A DNA stretch of 64,000 bases, taken from positions 248,001 to 312,000 of the forward strand of contig CAWGND010000014.1 in NCBI GenBank assembly GCA_963823845.1, read 5' to 3'. The notes under the pieces were generated by a model. That model did not search any database. It was given only the letters and a program-made list of their open reading frames with translations, and was not told where the DNA came from. Positions 44,021 to 52,362 of this stretch are shown here, piece by piece. The stretch is from Alloacidobacterium sp963823845. Its GTDB lineage: Bacteria; Acidobacteriota; Terriglobia; Terriglobales; Acidobacteriaceae. The translations under genes were made by a program, and so were the position numbers. How positions within the stretch are numbered: position 1 is the first letter of the stretch; every line of letters begins with the position of its first letter.

Positions 44021-46759
44021 ATGCCAGATTCAGCGCCTGCTCCTAATGCTGCCTGGACGCTGGGCAGCTCACCCGATTGTGATTTGGTCGTTACTCAGCC
44101 ATCCGTCTCAGGAAGGCATTGCCGGTTAAGTGTGCACGGCAATCAATATGTGCTGGAAGACCTGGGTTCCACCAACGGCACATTCGTAAACGACTACAAG
44201 TTGGAACCGCGTTCCCCGGTCTATGTGTCTGCGACCGACAAAATAACGATGGGTCCAAACGTCACCATGCCGTGGCCAGCAGCTTCTCAGAGTTCATCGC
44301 AGCCTTCGTTTACTCAACAAGCCTCATCGACGCAAGTACTTAACATTGGCCGCGCTCCGGAGAACGAAATCCGGCTTGACTATCCGATGATCTCCTGGAA
44401 TCACGCGCGGATCTCGCGCAGCGGGAATCAATGGATCATCGAGGACTTGAAGTCGTCGAATGGTACCGCGCTGAACCATATTGGCAACAAGATTCAGCGC
44501 GCTACGTTGCAGCCAACCGATGAGATTTATCTGGGCTCGTACAAGATCGCCGCCAGCCGCATTCTGACTGAGAAAAGGCTTGTCCAGGGCGAGGGTCAGT
44601 TTGAGCGCGTCCGTTTCCAGGGCGACCGCATGATTCTTGGACGCGACCCGTCCTCGGCTTACCCACTCAACTACCCGATGATCTCGTGGCAGCACGCCTC
44701 GCTGGAGCGCACAGCAGAAGGCATCTATGCAGAAGATCTGGGATCAAGAAACGGTACATATGTCGATGGCGTCCGGATTACGAGCAGGACGCTCGTTCGC
44801 CCCGGGCAAGAAATTGGCTTGGGAAGTTTCCGTTTCCAGCTTCTCGAAGACGGCGCTCTTGCCAAGCGCGAGTACATCGGCAACGTCACCATCGAAGTCG
44901 CTTCCGTCGCTGTGAATTCTCCTGGTGGTGACCGTCTGCTTGACTCGATATCGCTTACTATCTTTCCGTCTGAGCTGATTGCACTGATGGGGCCCGCCGG
45001 AGCCGGCAAGACCACGTTCCTGAAGGCAATCAACGGCTACACGCGTCCAGCAGATGGCAGAGTCCTGTTCAACGGAGCTGATCTTTACCAGTTCTACGAC
45101 CGCTTCCGCCAGCAAATGAGCTACGTCCCCCAGGACGACATCGTGCACGCACAGTTGAAGGTGCGCGAAGCTCTCTACTTCAGCGCCAAGCTGCGTACTG
45201 ATCTGAGAGACTCTGAGATCGAGCAGCGGATCGACAAGGTCCTCGCAAGCCTTGGCATTGAGGACAAGAAAAATACCGTCATCGGTTCGCCCGAACAGAA
45301 GGTCCTCTCCGGTGGCCAGCGCAAGCGCGTCAACATTGCCATGGAATTGATCGCCGACGCGCCGGTTATTTTCCTCGACGAGCCTACCTCCGGACTATCT
45401 TCCTACGATGCCGAAAACGTAGTGCAGGTGTTGAAGAAGCTCTCCAAAGACGGAACCACCATCATCACTACCATCCATCAGCCCAGCGTGGACATCTTCA
45501 AGCAATTCGATGGATTGATCATGATTTCCCGCGACCGCGGGGGGCGCGGCGCGTTGGCGTATTTCGGTCCTGCACATCCGGATTCCATTGAATTTTTTGA
45601 TCCGGCGTCCGCAAAGCTGGCTCAGACCCAATTGGGCAAGGAACTTAGTCCGGAAATGCTGTTGAGCGGTCTCGCCAAGAAATCCACTGCGGATTGGGTA
45701 TCAACCTATGAGCAGTCGCGCTACAAAAAATTGTTTGTTACGGATCGCTCCGGAAAGATCCCATCGACTCCAAGCGCAGCTGCAGAGGGCGCTGTTCGCA
45801 AGTTCGGGTTCGGCCAATGGTGGACGCTGGTTCGCCGTAACTTCATTCTTAAGGTACGCGATCGCGGGCAACTGATCATCACGCTTGTTCAGGCTCCAGT
45901 CTTCGGCTTGCTGTTGGGTTTGGTCTTCAGACATCTCGAATATTCCAACCAGCGGCAATTTGGTCAAGCCACAATACACGCTGTTGGGATGGATTTTCTA
46001 ATGGTGATCGCTGCCGTCTGGTTTGGTTGCAACAATGTGGCGCGGGACATAGTTGGCGAGTGGACAGTCTTTCAACGCGAACGAATGGTCAGCCTCAAGC
46101 TGCCGTCCTATATCTTCTCCAAGCTCACCGTCGCGGCACTCCTAAACTTGTTTCAATGCATCGTGCTGTTCGGAATAGTTGCCCTGATGTGCAACTTAAA
46201 AGGCGATTTCCTCAGCACTCTCGGCATTCTTTATATTTCTTCGCTTGTAGGTTCGGCTGTCGGACTCTGCGTTTCAGCCCGGGCCTCAACCACGGAAGCG
46301 GCCATTGCCATGCTCCCGTTGATTCTGTTGCCGGTGATTACGCTCGGAGGAGGGCTCGCGCCAATTAAGGAACTGCCCACATTGATACAACAAGTTGCCA
46401 AGATTGTGCCGTCGCGCTGGGCCTTTGAATCGACCCTGCTGCTCGAAGCCAAAGAGAACCACTTCGTCGAACCCAGCGATCCTAAAGTTCTCTCAAGCAA
46501 AGAAGACGATGTGAAACGTCTGAAAGTCGAAGAAGAGGCAAAGAATCAGTCCGCTCAAAACCCCATAAGAGGATTGGATCTAGCTTCAGGGCAGTTTCCG
46601 GATAAACCGAAAGACTCTCAGACCCCGTCAAAATATGAAGCGCAGGAAGATGATCCCGGCCGTACTCCTCTTTCTACCTCGTTTGCTGTTTTGGGAGGAA
46701 TGCTCATCTTCTGGATAGGCGTGGCCCTGCTTTTCCTGCGAATGCGAGACATTCAATAG
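44021..46759 (+). CDS. Triple-FHA ABC transporter (ABCG type)
   Basis: A 912-aa fused ATPase-permease. Three FHA domains occupy about residues 8-75 (DLGSTNGTFVND), 105-175 (DLKSSNGTALN) and 195-270 (DLGSRNGTYVDG). The ATPase follows: Walker A GPAGAGKTT, LSGGQRKRV signature, Walker B VIFLDEPTSGL, H-loop TTIHQPS. The ABC2-type permease has about six helices near 620-910, with an acidic/basic insert near 830-870. FHA domains bind phospho-Thr, so a Ser/Thr kinase probably controls it. The substrate is unknown. The PP2C gene follows 57 bp later on the same strand. ATG at 44021 is the likely start. Confidence 0.9.
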   Translation: MPDSAPAPNAAWTLGSSPDCDLVVTQPSVSGRHCRLSVHGNQYVLEDLGSTNGTFVNDYKLEPRSPVYVSATDKITMGPNVTMPWPAASQSSSQPSFTQQASSTQVLNIGRAPENEIRLDYPMISWNHARISRSGNQWIIEDLKSSNGTALNHIGNKIQRATLQPTDEIYLGSYKIAASRILTEKRLVQGEGQFERVRFQGDRMILGRDPSSAYPLNYPMISWQHASLERTAEGIYAEDLGSRNGTYVDGVRITSRTLVRPGQEIGLGSFRFQLLEDGALAKREYIGNVTIEVASVAVNSPGGDRLLDSISLTIFPSELIALMGPAGAGKTTFLKAINGYTRPADGRVLFNGADLYQFYDRFRQQMSYVPQDDIVHAQLKVREALYFSAKLRTDLRDSEIEQRIDKVLASLGIEDKKNTVIGSPEQKVLSGGQRKRVNIAMELIADAPVIFLDEPTSGLSSYDAENVVQVLKKLSKDGTTIITTIHQPSVDIFKQFDGLIMISRDRGGRGALAYFGPAHPDSIEFFDPASAKLAQTQLGKELSPEMLLSGLAKKSTADWVSTYEQSRYKKLFVTDRSGKIPSTPSAAAEGAVRKFGFGQWWTLVRRNFILKVRDRGQLIITLVQAPVFGLLLGLVFRHLEYSNQRQFGQATIHAVGMDFLMVIAAVWFGCNNVARDIVGEWTVFQRERMVSLKLPSYIFSKLTVAALLNLFQCIVLFGIVALMCNLKGDFLSTLGILYISSLVGSAVGLCVSARASTTEAAIAMLPLILLPVITLGGGLAPIKELPTLIQQVAKIVPSRWAFESTLLLEAKENHFVEPSDPKVLSSKEDDVKRLKVEEEAKNQSAQNPIRGLDLASGQFPDKPKDSQTPSKYEAQEDDPGRTPLSTSFAVLGGMLIFWIGVALLFLRMRDIQ

Positions 46760-46816
46760 CTCCTGCCCATATATTTTTGAGCAGATTAAGGAAGAAAATG
46801 CGCTTACTTACTTAGC

Positions 46817-48250
46817 ATGTCAACGCTCCCGTCTCATTCCTCATCCTTGATTGTCTCCGTCGGCGTCCAGTGCCATGTCGGGAGGCAACGCACTGAGAAC
46901 CAGGACCGCGTCACACGATCCGACACTCCATTCGGCGACCTCTTTGTCGTTGCCGACGGCATCGGTGGCTACCTGGGAGGCGCCGAAGCAGCTCAGGTCA
47001 CCGTGGGTGGCTTTGCTAATTCCCTGAAAGCCAACGGTAATCAGACGCTGCCCGACGCTCTTCAGCAAGCCGTTCGCAGCGTCAACGCAGATCTGCAAAT
47101 GCGTTCGGCTGCAGGGCATGAGCAGCACGGAATGGGATCGACGGTGGTTCTGTGCGTGGTGAACGGCAACCGAGTCACCTACGCCCACGCAGGCGACAGC
47201 CGCGCCTATCTGATGCGCAACGGTCGCTTGCAGCAGTTGACCCGCGATCACTCCGTGATGGAGCGCATGGTGTCGCAGGGGCTGTTAACCCTTGAGCAGG
47301 CGCGGGAACATCCCGACGCCAGCGTGCTCACTCGGGCTCTCGGGCAGTCGTCCGATATTTCTCTCGACATCGCCGAGATCGCCATCCAGCCCAAAGACGC
47401 CCTGTTATTGTGCTCCGATGGTCTGTGGGGCTATACGCATCACGAAGAGATCGAAGCCGTCGCCGCCGCTGAAAATTTATCGGCCTCTGCCGTGGCATCC
47501 GCAATGCTGAACCTCGCGCTTGAAGGCGGTGGTGGAGACAACATCAGCATTCAGTTCCTCCGTTTCCAGCCTCTGGAGCCCGCCGATAAAAGCGCTGCAA
47601 CCGTGCTTGGAACTCCAGCAAAATGGGGCTTTGCAGCGCTTGCCCTCGCCTCGGTTCTCGTGATCGCAGTCATTGCGATGGCAATCTGGATCCATCAACA
47701 TCCGGCCAATCAAGCAATGACAGCCATTACCATTGCGGCGAGGCCAACTCATCAGCCAGGAGCTCCGAATGCCCAAAGGCTGCCGGTTCCTGCGCCCGCT
47801 ACGCAGACATCAAAAATCGCCCCTCAGCCGACTCAACCCAGCCCGGCGGCGAAGACCAAAGTCGCAATAATCAGAATAGAGAATGGCTCAAGAGAATGGG
47901 CCAGGGACCTTAGCAAACTGGCGTATCTAGAGCCCTTAGAGCAGAGCGCAAATACAGCATGCCTGACCCTGGAGAAGCCAGGCCGCACGCTCTACTACTC
48001 GCACCAAAGTGCGCCAGTCGCGATGAAAGTGCAACAGGACCTCAAGCTTTCGGCTTCGCAAGTGGAAGAATTGGGAGCAGATGCCCTTAGCCAATGCAGT
48101 TCCTATCAGATAGTCGCCATGCCTGCTGTACCTTCCATCGGCGATGTCGGAAAGACCGCTCAGCAAAAGGCTGAAGAGAAAGCACGGGAAGTAGAAGGAG
48201 CGGTACAACAGACTATACCGCCGCTGCCGACGCCAACTTCACCGCAGTAA
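46817..48250 (+). CDS. PP2C-type Ser/Thr phosphatase with membrane anchor
   Basis: A 477-aa protein. Residues 8-250 are a bacterial PP2C (Stp1-like) domain: RQRTENQDRV, VVADGIGGYLGG, GMGSTVVLCVV, AHAGDSRAYL, LTRDHS, LCSDGLWGY and GGGDNISI, with the metal-binding Asp residues present. A membrane segment lies near 273-293 (ALASVLVIAVIAMAIWIHQ). The periplasmic tail (about 180 aa) has a Pro/Ala/Thr-rich linker and a short folded region. It is the natural counterpart of the kinase at 59715 and could dephosphorylate partners of the FHA transporter. Confidence 0.9.
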   Translation: MSTLPSHSSSLIVSVGVQCHVGRQRTENQDRVTRSDTPFGDLFVVADGIGGYLGGAEAAQVTVGGFANSLKANGNQTLPDALQQAVRSVNADLQMRSAAGHEQHGMGSTVVLCVVNGNRVTYAHAGDSRAYLMRNGRLQQLTRDHSVMERMVSQGLLTLEQAREHPDASVLTRALGQSSDISLDIAEIAIQPKDALLLCSDGLWGYTHHEEIEAVAAAENLSASAVASAMLNLALEGGGGDNISIQFLRFQPLEPADKSAATVLGTPAKWGFAALALASVLVIAVIAMAIWIHQHPANQAMTAITIAARPTHQPGAPNAQRLPVPAPATQTSKIAPQPTQPSPAAKTKVAIIRIENGSREWARDLSKLAYLEPLEQSANTACLTLEKPGRTLYYSHQSAPVAMKVQQDLKLSASQVEELGADALSQCSSYQIVAMPAVPSIGDVGKTAQQKAEEKAREVEGAVQQTIPPLPTPTSPQ

Positions 48251-48298
48251 AGCTCCCGCCTACCATTTCGTCCGCAAAACAGTCCCACTATGCTTCCT

Positions 48299-48961
48299 TT
48301 ACATCGCCTCAAGGTACCGAAATGGCCTTTCTCCGTGACTCTTCCAGAAATACGCGAGGATGATCACGCTTGCCACCGCTGCGTATGCGCACCACAGAGA
48401 AGTGAAGGCGTACCTCTTCACCCCCATTACCACCAGCAGAATCGCCAGATTTGTCAGGCCGAAAATCACCATGTCCTTGACCTTTGAGAAAAGCAGCGAA
48501 CCGCATGTTGCGATGACATACAGAACCGCAACAGCAGTATTGTTCGTCGCGGGATTGATGTACACGATGGTATTGGCTTTGATGAAGCTCTGCGTTGGAT
48601 AGGCAATCAGCGCCCAGAGTATATATAGCGCCGTCAGGCATCCAACCACTAGGAACGGCAGCATACGTCTGCGGCTCTTGGCGTCAGGCTCAAACAGCAG
48701 GACGCTGAGCGGCAGCAGAAAAGGGAGGAGTCCCTGCGCATACAACATGAACGCCGCAGCCATGGCTTGTGTAACCGCGGGCGAGAGCACTCCATCCAAC
48801 CCCAGCCAGACGAATCCCTCGGTGAACTGGTGAACGGCAAAGAGTGTCGGGAGCGATGCAAAGAGCAATTCTCGTCTGTGTTTCACTCTCGTCAGAGTCA
48901 AGACTCCTATCGTGCCCAACACTCCGCTGCCGGTAAAATTTGCCGCCGCAGAAAAACACAC
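48299..48961 (-). CDS. Multi-pass membrane protein (DUF6629-like)
   Basis: A 220-aa protein with about seven hydrophobic helices. It opens with MCFSAAANFTGSGVLGTIG, the N-terminal signature of DUF6629 proteins, and contains FAVHQFTEGFVWLGL. The function is not known. It is convergent with the PP2C gene and the 48-bp gap shows no terminator. Confidence 0.75.
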   Translation of the reverse strand: MCFSAAANFTGSGVLGTIGVLTLTRVKHRRELLFASLPTLFAVHQFTEGFVWLGLDGVLSPAVTQAMAAAFMLYAQGLLPFLLPLSVLLFEPDAKSRRRMLPFLVVGCLTALYILWALIAYPTQSFIKANTIVYINPATNNTAVAVLYVIATCGSLLFSKVKDMVIFGLTNLAILLVVMGVKRYAFTSLWCAYAAVASVIILAYFWKSHGERPFRYLEAM

Positions 48962-49626
48962 GCAGTCTTCCTCCGCTATAGCTACTCAATCATAATTGCG
49001 CTGGCTATCAGTACCTGTTCAACTTAATTCATTCTCAGCGATTATCCGAGATGCGCGTCGAACCCTCGAACTCCACTTCTCGTAAATTTATCTAGTAGAC
49101 GCGCACGTACGGATCTGTGCGGGTTGTGCCTTGAAAGCTCTGAAGTCCAGTCTCCTGAAATGGAGGCCGCGGCAAAGCCTAGCTAGCAGTCGCGTACCAA
49201 GTCTTGCGTGGTGTCCGGCGACGGCCACTGCGAAGCGTAGACAGGGAGGTTGCAGGCCGAAACAACAGTAAACGGCAACATAGCCCCGAAATCGATCGTG
49301 ATGGAAGTGGCCGACCCGATCCCGTAGCGGGGAAGGCAGAAGCTCAGGATGCGTAATGGCGAGTGTGCTGAGTTGCTTCCGGGGTTCGTACCGTCAGCAT
49401 GTAACCAAGGGATTTCATGGGAACAAGGGAGATCCGTCAGGCTCAAGCCTGGCTTGTAGGGTCCGACAAGCTGAACAAGCGAGGAAGATCCGAAGGCCTG
49501 ACGGAAGTCAGACTGCCTGATAGTACTTCGAGGCCGGGAGAGCCGGTCACATGGGGAAGCGGGCAGCGGAAGTTGAGTTGTTCGGGGGAAACATGAGCTC
49601 CATCCAAAGGGAGGATACGGCCTTCT

Positions 49627-50973
49627 ATGCAAAGAGAAGAACCGCCAGTCATGACAACAGGACTCGAACGAATAGCAGTCAAAGCTCGGTGCGAGCCGAA
49701 GCTCCGATTTACGTCGCTGGCTCATCACATCGCAAAGGAACGGATTTGGATGAATCTGTCTCAGATTCCAGCCAAGTCCGCAACCGGGGTGGATGGACAG
49801 ACCGTAACGGAGGCGAGAGAGAGTTTTGAGGAATGGGTTGCAGTCATGCTGCAGTCTGTTCACCGCAAGGGATATCGAGCGCCCGAGATACGGCGAGTCT
49901 ATATCCCGAAGCCCGGAAAGCAGGAGATGCGCCCTCTTGGGGTGCCAACTGTTGCGGACCGGGCACTGCAACGAAGCGCCTCGCAGGTACTATCGGCCAT
50001 CTATGAGCAGGACTTCTTGTCGTGCTCGTTCGGCGGACGTCCCGGCAGAGGAGCCCACCAAGCGCTGGCAACTCTCCACGAGAGGATTGCGGGTGGAAAG
50101 ATCGAGTGGGTGTTGGAGGCGGACCTCAAGAATTTCTTCGGGAGCTTAAGCCATGAATGGATGCTCCGCTTCGTGGAGCACCGGGTGGGAGATCAGCGCC
50201 TGATCAGTCTGATCAGGCGCTGGCTGAAGGCAGGTGTTCTGGAGGATGGAGAGATTCATCCGAATGAAGAGGGGACCCCGCAGGGAGGATCGATCAGCGT
50301 TCTGCTGAGTAACTTGTACCTTCACTATGTGCTCGATCTGTGGTTCGAGCGCGTGGTCAAGCCCCGGCTTCGGGGCGAGGCCTGCATGGTGCGGTATATC
50401 GACGACTTCGTGTTGTGTTTCCAATATCGTGCGGATGCTCTTCGTGCTCAGGAAGCACTTGTGAAGAGGCTGAGACGGTTCAGTCTTACCTTGGAGCTGA
50501 CGAAGACCAAGCTCGTTGAATTTGGTCGCTTCGCGTCTCGACACGCGAGCAAGCGTGGTCGTAAACGCCCGGAGACGATCTACTTCCTGGGCTTTACTCT
50601 GTACTGCACTCGCAATCAGGAAGGGAACTTTCGAATTGCGATGCGTACGGAGAAATCACGCCTGCGGCGTGCGCTCACGCGGCTGCAAGACCAGATGCGG
50701 CGAATGCGGCACTTGTCGCAGCAAGAACAGGTGAACCATCTCAATCAGATGCTCCGTGGTCACTATGCATACTACGGCGTTGCCGGAAATCTCAGGGCAC
50801 TGCTGCGGGTTCATCGTGCCGTGGAACATTACTGGCGCAAAATGCTGAGCAGTCGGAGCTGGCATGGCAGGATCCGTTGGGAGCAATTCCAGCGGATCAA
50901 GGAACAGTTCCCGCTGCTTCGACCACAGCTGCATTACTCCTACCGAGAGTTGCAGGCTATCGCCATACTGTGA
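49627..50973 (+). CDS. Group II intron reverse transcriptase/maturase
   Basis: A 448-aa LtrA-type protein. The reverse transcriptase has RT motifs PLGVPTVADRALQ, SFGGRPGRGAHQAL, EADLKNFFGSL, EGTPQGGSISVLLSNLYL and the YIDD catalytic site (MVRYIDDFVLCF), then a thumb and maturase domain X (YAYYGVAGNLRALLRVHR, YWRKMLSSRSW). No HNH endonuclease domain is seen after domain X. The frame is intact, so the intron may still be mobile. Confidence 0.92.
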   Translation: MQREEPPVMTTGLERIAVKARCEPKLRFTSLAHHIAKERIWMNLSQIPAKSATGVDGQTVTEARESFEEWVAVMLQSVHRKGYRAPEIRRVYIPKPGKQEMRPLGVPTVADRALQRSASQVLSAIYEQDFLSCSFGGRPGRGAHQALATLHERIAGGKIEWVLEADLKNFFGSLSHEWMLRFVEHRVGDQRLISLIRRWLKAGVLEDGEIHPNEEGTPQGGSISVLLSNLYLHYVLDLWFERVVKPRLRGEACMVRYIDDFVLCFQYRADALRAQEALVKRLRRFSLTLELTKTKLVEFGRFASRHASKRGRKRPETIYFLGFTLYCTRNQEGNFRIAMRTEKSRLRRALTRLQDQMRRMRHLSQQEQVNHLNQMLRGHYAYYGVAGNLRALLRVHRAVEHYWRKMLSSRSWHGRIRWEQFQRIKEQFPLLRPQLHYSYRELQAIAIL

Positions 50974-50986
50974 ATCAACATCTGAC

Positions 50987-51019
50987 GAGCTCAGTGCGGG
51001 AAATCTGCACGCTGGGTTC
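50987..51019 (+). ncRNA. Group II intron domain V
   Basis: A 33-nt hairpin starting GAGCTCAGTGCGGG and ending GCACGCTGGGTTC, with the AGC-type catalytic triad region and a GAAA-like loop. It starts 14 bp after the maturase stop, the expected position of the catalytic domain V. Confidence 0.75.
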
Positions 51020-51306
51020 TGTGGGAGCCGGAGACGGGTGACTGCCTCCGGCCACCCGGTGGGGCGATCAGCGATGTTCGTCCCTACCGTGACACCGATC
51101 CATATGGACGAGAAACGGGCTGTCCGGACAACTGCCAGTCAAGTGTCCGATCTGAGATAACGGATCGAAGGCGCAAAGCCCTGAGAAGAATGGCGTCTTG
51201 TCTACAGCTATCTTTTTCATTGACAACTAGCGGCCATCCCGGGACGATGTTACCGCTGCACTTTAAGTGCTCTCACCCAGTATGTAAATTCCATTCGAGG
51301 CTTGTT

Positions 51307-52362
51307 ATGCGTGGCAACGCCCAGAACTTCCGGTTAGCACTCGCTTTTCTGGCAGTGGCTGTCGCTCCGATAGGCTGCGGCACCAGCGCTCCTGTTTCGA
51401 GCACCATGCCCTCGAATTCGGCGAGCGGAAGCAAGGGCGTGGCATCCGGCCCGTTCTTCGGCGCTTGGTGGGACCCGGGCACCCGGGCAGTACGTACCGT
51501 GTATGGAGTTTCAGGCGCTGCAGTCCAGGGACTGCCCAGTTATGGCGGTGGCGCATGGACAGGCGCATTTATCTGCATGCGCAGGAATCTGGCGCTGCTC
51601 ACTGATGCCGCCGGAGCACTGTCACTCGCTAGCTTGCCGAATGGACAGCCGGCCGGCATTACTAGCCAGATTATTTCTAAGCCTCAGGTCGTCTTTAGCC
51701 CCTCGTGCAGCTCAGCGCTGGTTTACTCCTCCGGCACTGCGAACGCTCTCTTGATACAAGGCCTGCCTGCAACTCCCAGCGTCCACAATGTGACCTTGCC
51801 TGCGTCAGCTTCGAGTCCCGCTGTGGCGGACTCGGGCGCTGTTCTGTTCGCTGTTGCGCAGGCAGACGGAACTGCAGCCATTCAATTGCTGTCTACCGGA
51901 AGCACTACTCTTCAACCTGTTATGGTGCTCACGAAACCGGGCGGTATTACATTTTTGCCTGCTGCCGATTCGGCTCTGCTTGCCGACGCCGGTACAAGTA
52001 CCGTGACGGAAGCTTCACAGCTCACCGGAAACCTGAGCCTTACACGAATTGCCGGCACAACCGAAGGCATTACGCAACCCGTGGCCATCGGCGTTTCGGC
52101 TGATGGACGCAGCACAGTTATCGTTAACCACGCAAATTCAACCATCGTAAGAATTGATCTTTCGGGTCAACGGGCTGCGGCTCAATCCGCCTGCCACTGT
52201 ACTCCCTCAGAATTGGTGCCGCTCGCGGGAAATCTCGTCTTCCGTCTCAATGAGGCGGGTTCAGGGACTGTCTGGGCATATGACGGTGACGCCACTGCTC
52301 CTCGCCTCGCCTTCATTCCGACAGACCAGACTGCAACCGCCGCGCAGGGAGCACACCGATGA
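51307..52362 (+). CDS. Exported lipoprotein with propeller-like repeats
   Basis: A 351-aa protein. The ATG at 51307 opens a lipoprotein signal (LALAFLAVAVAPIGCGT; lipidated Cys near residue 22). The mature part has repeated hydrophobic strands with small polar turns (RNLALLTDAAGALSLASLPN, PVAIGVSADGRSTVIVNHAN), like a beta-propeller, but no family can be named. The open frame reaches 51190 but lies in intron-flanking DNA. It is the first gene of a five-gene operon and overlaps the next gene by 4 bp. Confidence 0.72.
   Translation: MRGNAQNFRLALAFLAVAVAPIGCGTSAPVSSTMPSNSASGSKGVASGPFFGAWWDPGTRAVRTVYGVSGAAVQGLPSYGGGAWTGAFICMRRNLALLTDAAGALSLASLPNGQPAGITSQIISKPQVVFSPSCSSALVYSSGTANALLIQGLPATPSVHNVTLPASASSPAVADSGAVLFAVAQADGTAAIQLLSTGSTTLQPVMVLTKPGGITFLPAADSALLADAGTSTVTEASQLTGNLSLTRIAGTTEGITQPVAIGVSADGRSTVIVNHANSTIVRIDLSGQRAAAQSACHCTPSELVPLAGNLVFRLNEAGSGTVWAYDGDATAPRLAFIPTDQTATAAQGAHR

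Larger units (their letters stand above)
49117..51070 (+). mobile_element. Group II intron (ends approximate)
   Basis: A structured RNA region surrounds a maturase gene. The likely 5' end is GTGCGGG at 49117, followed by about 500 nt of stems typical of domain I-III leaders (CCGTCAGGCTCAAGCCTGG near 49433). Domain V lies at 50987-51019. A GCCGGAG/CTCCGGC stem after it may be domain VI. The 3' end is not fixed: AY-type ends occur near 51055-51075, but up to 51180 is possible. It lies between the DUF6629-like gene and the 51307 operon, interrupting no recognisable gene. Confidence 0.8.
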
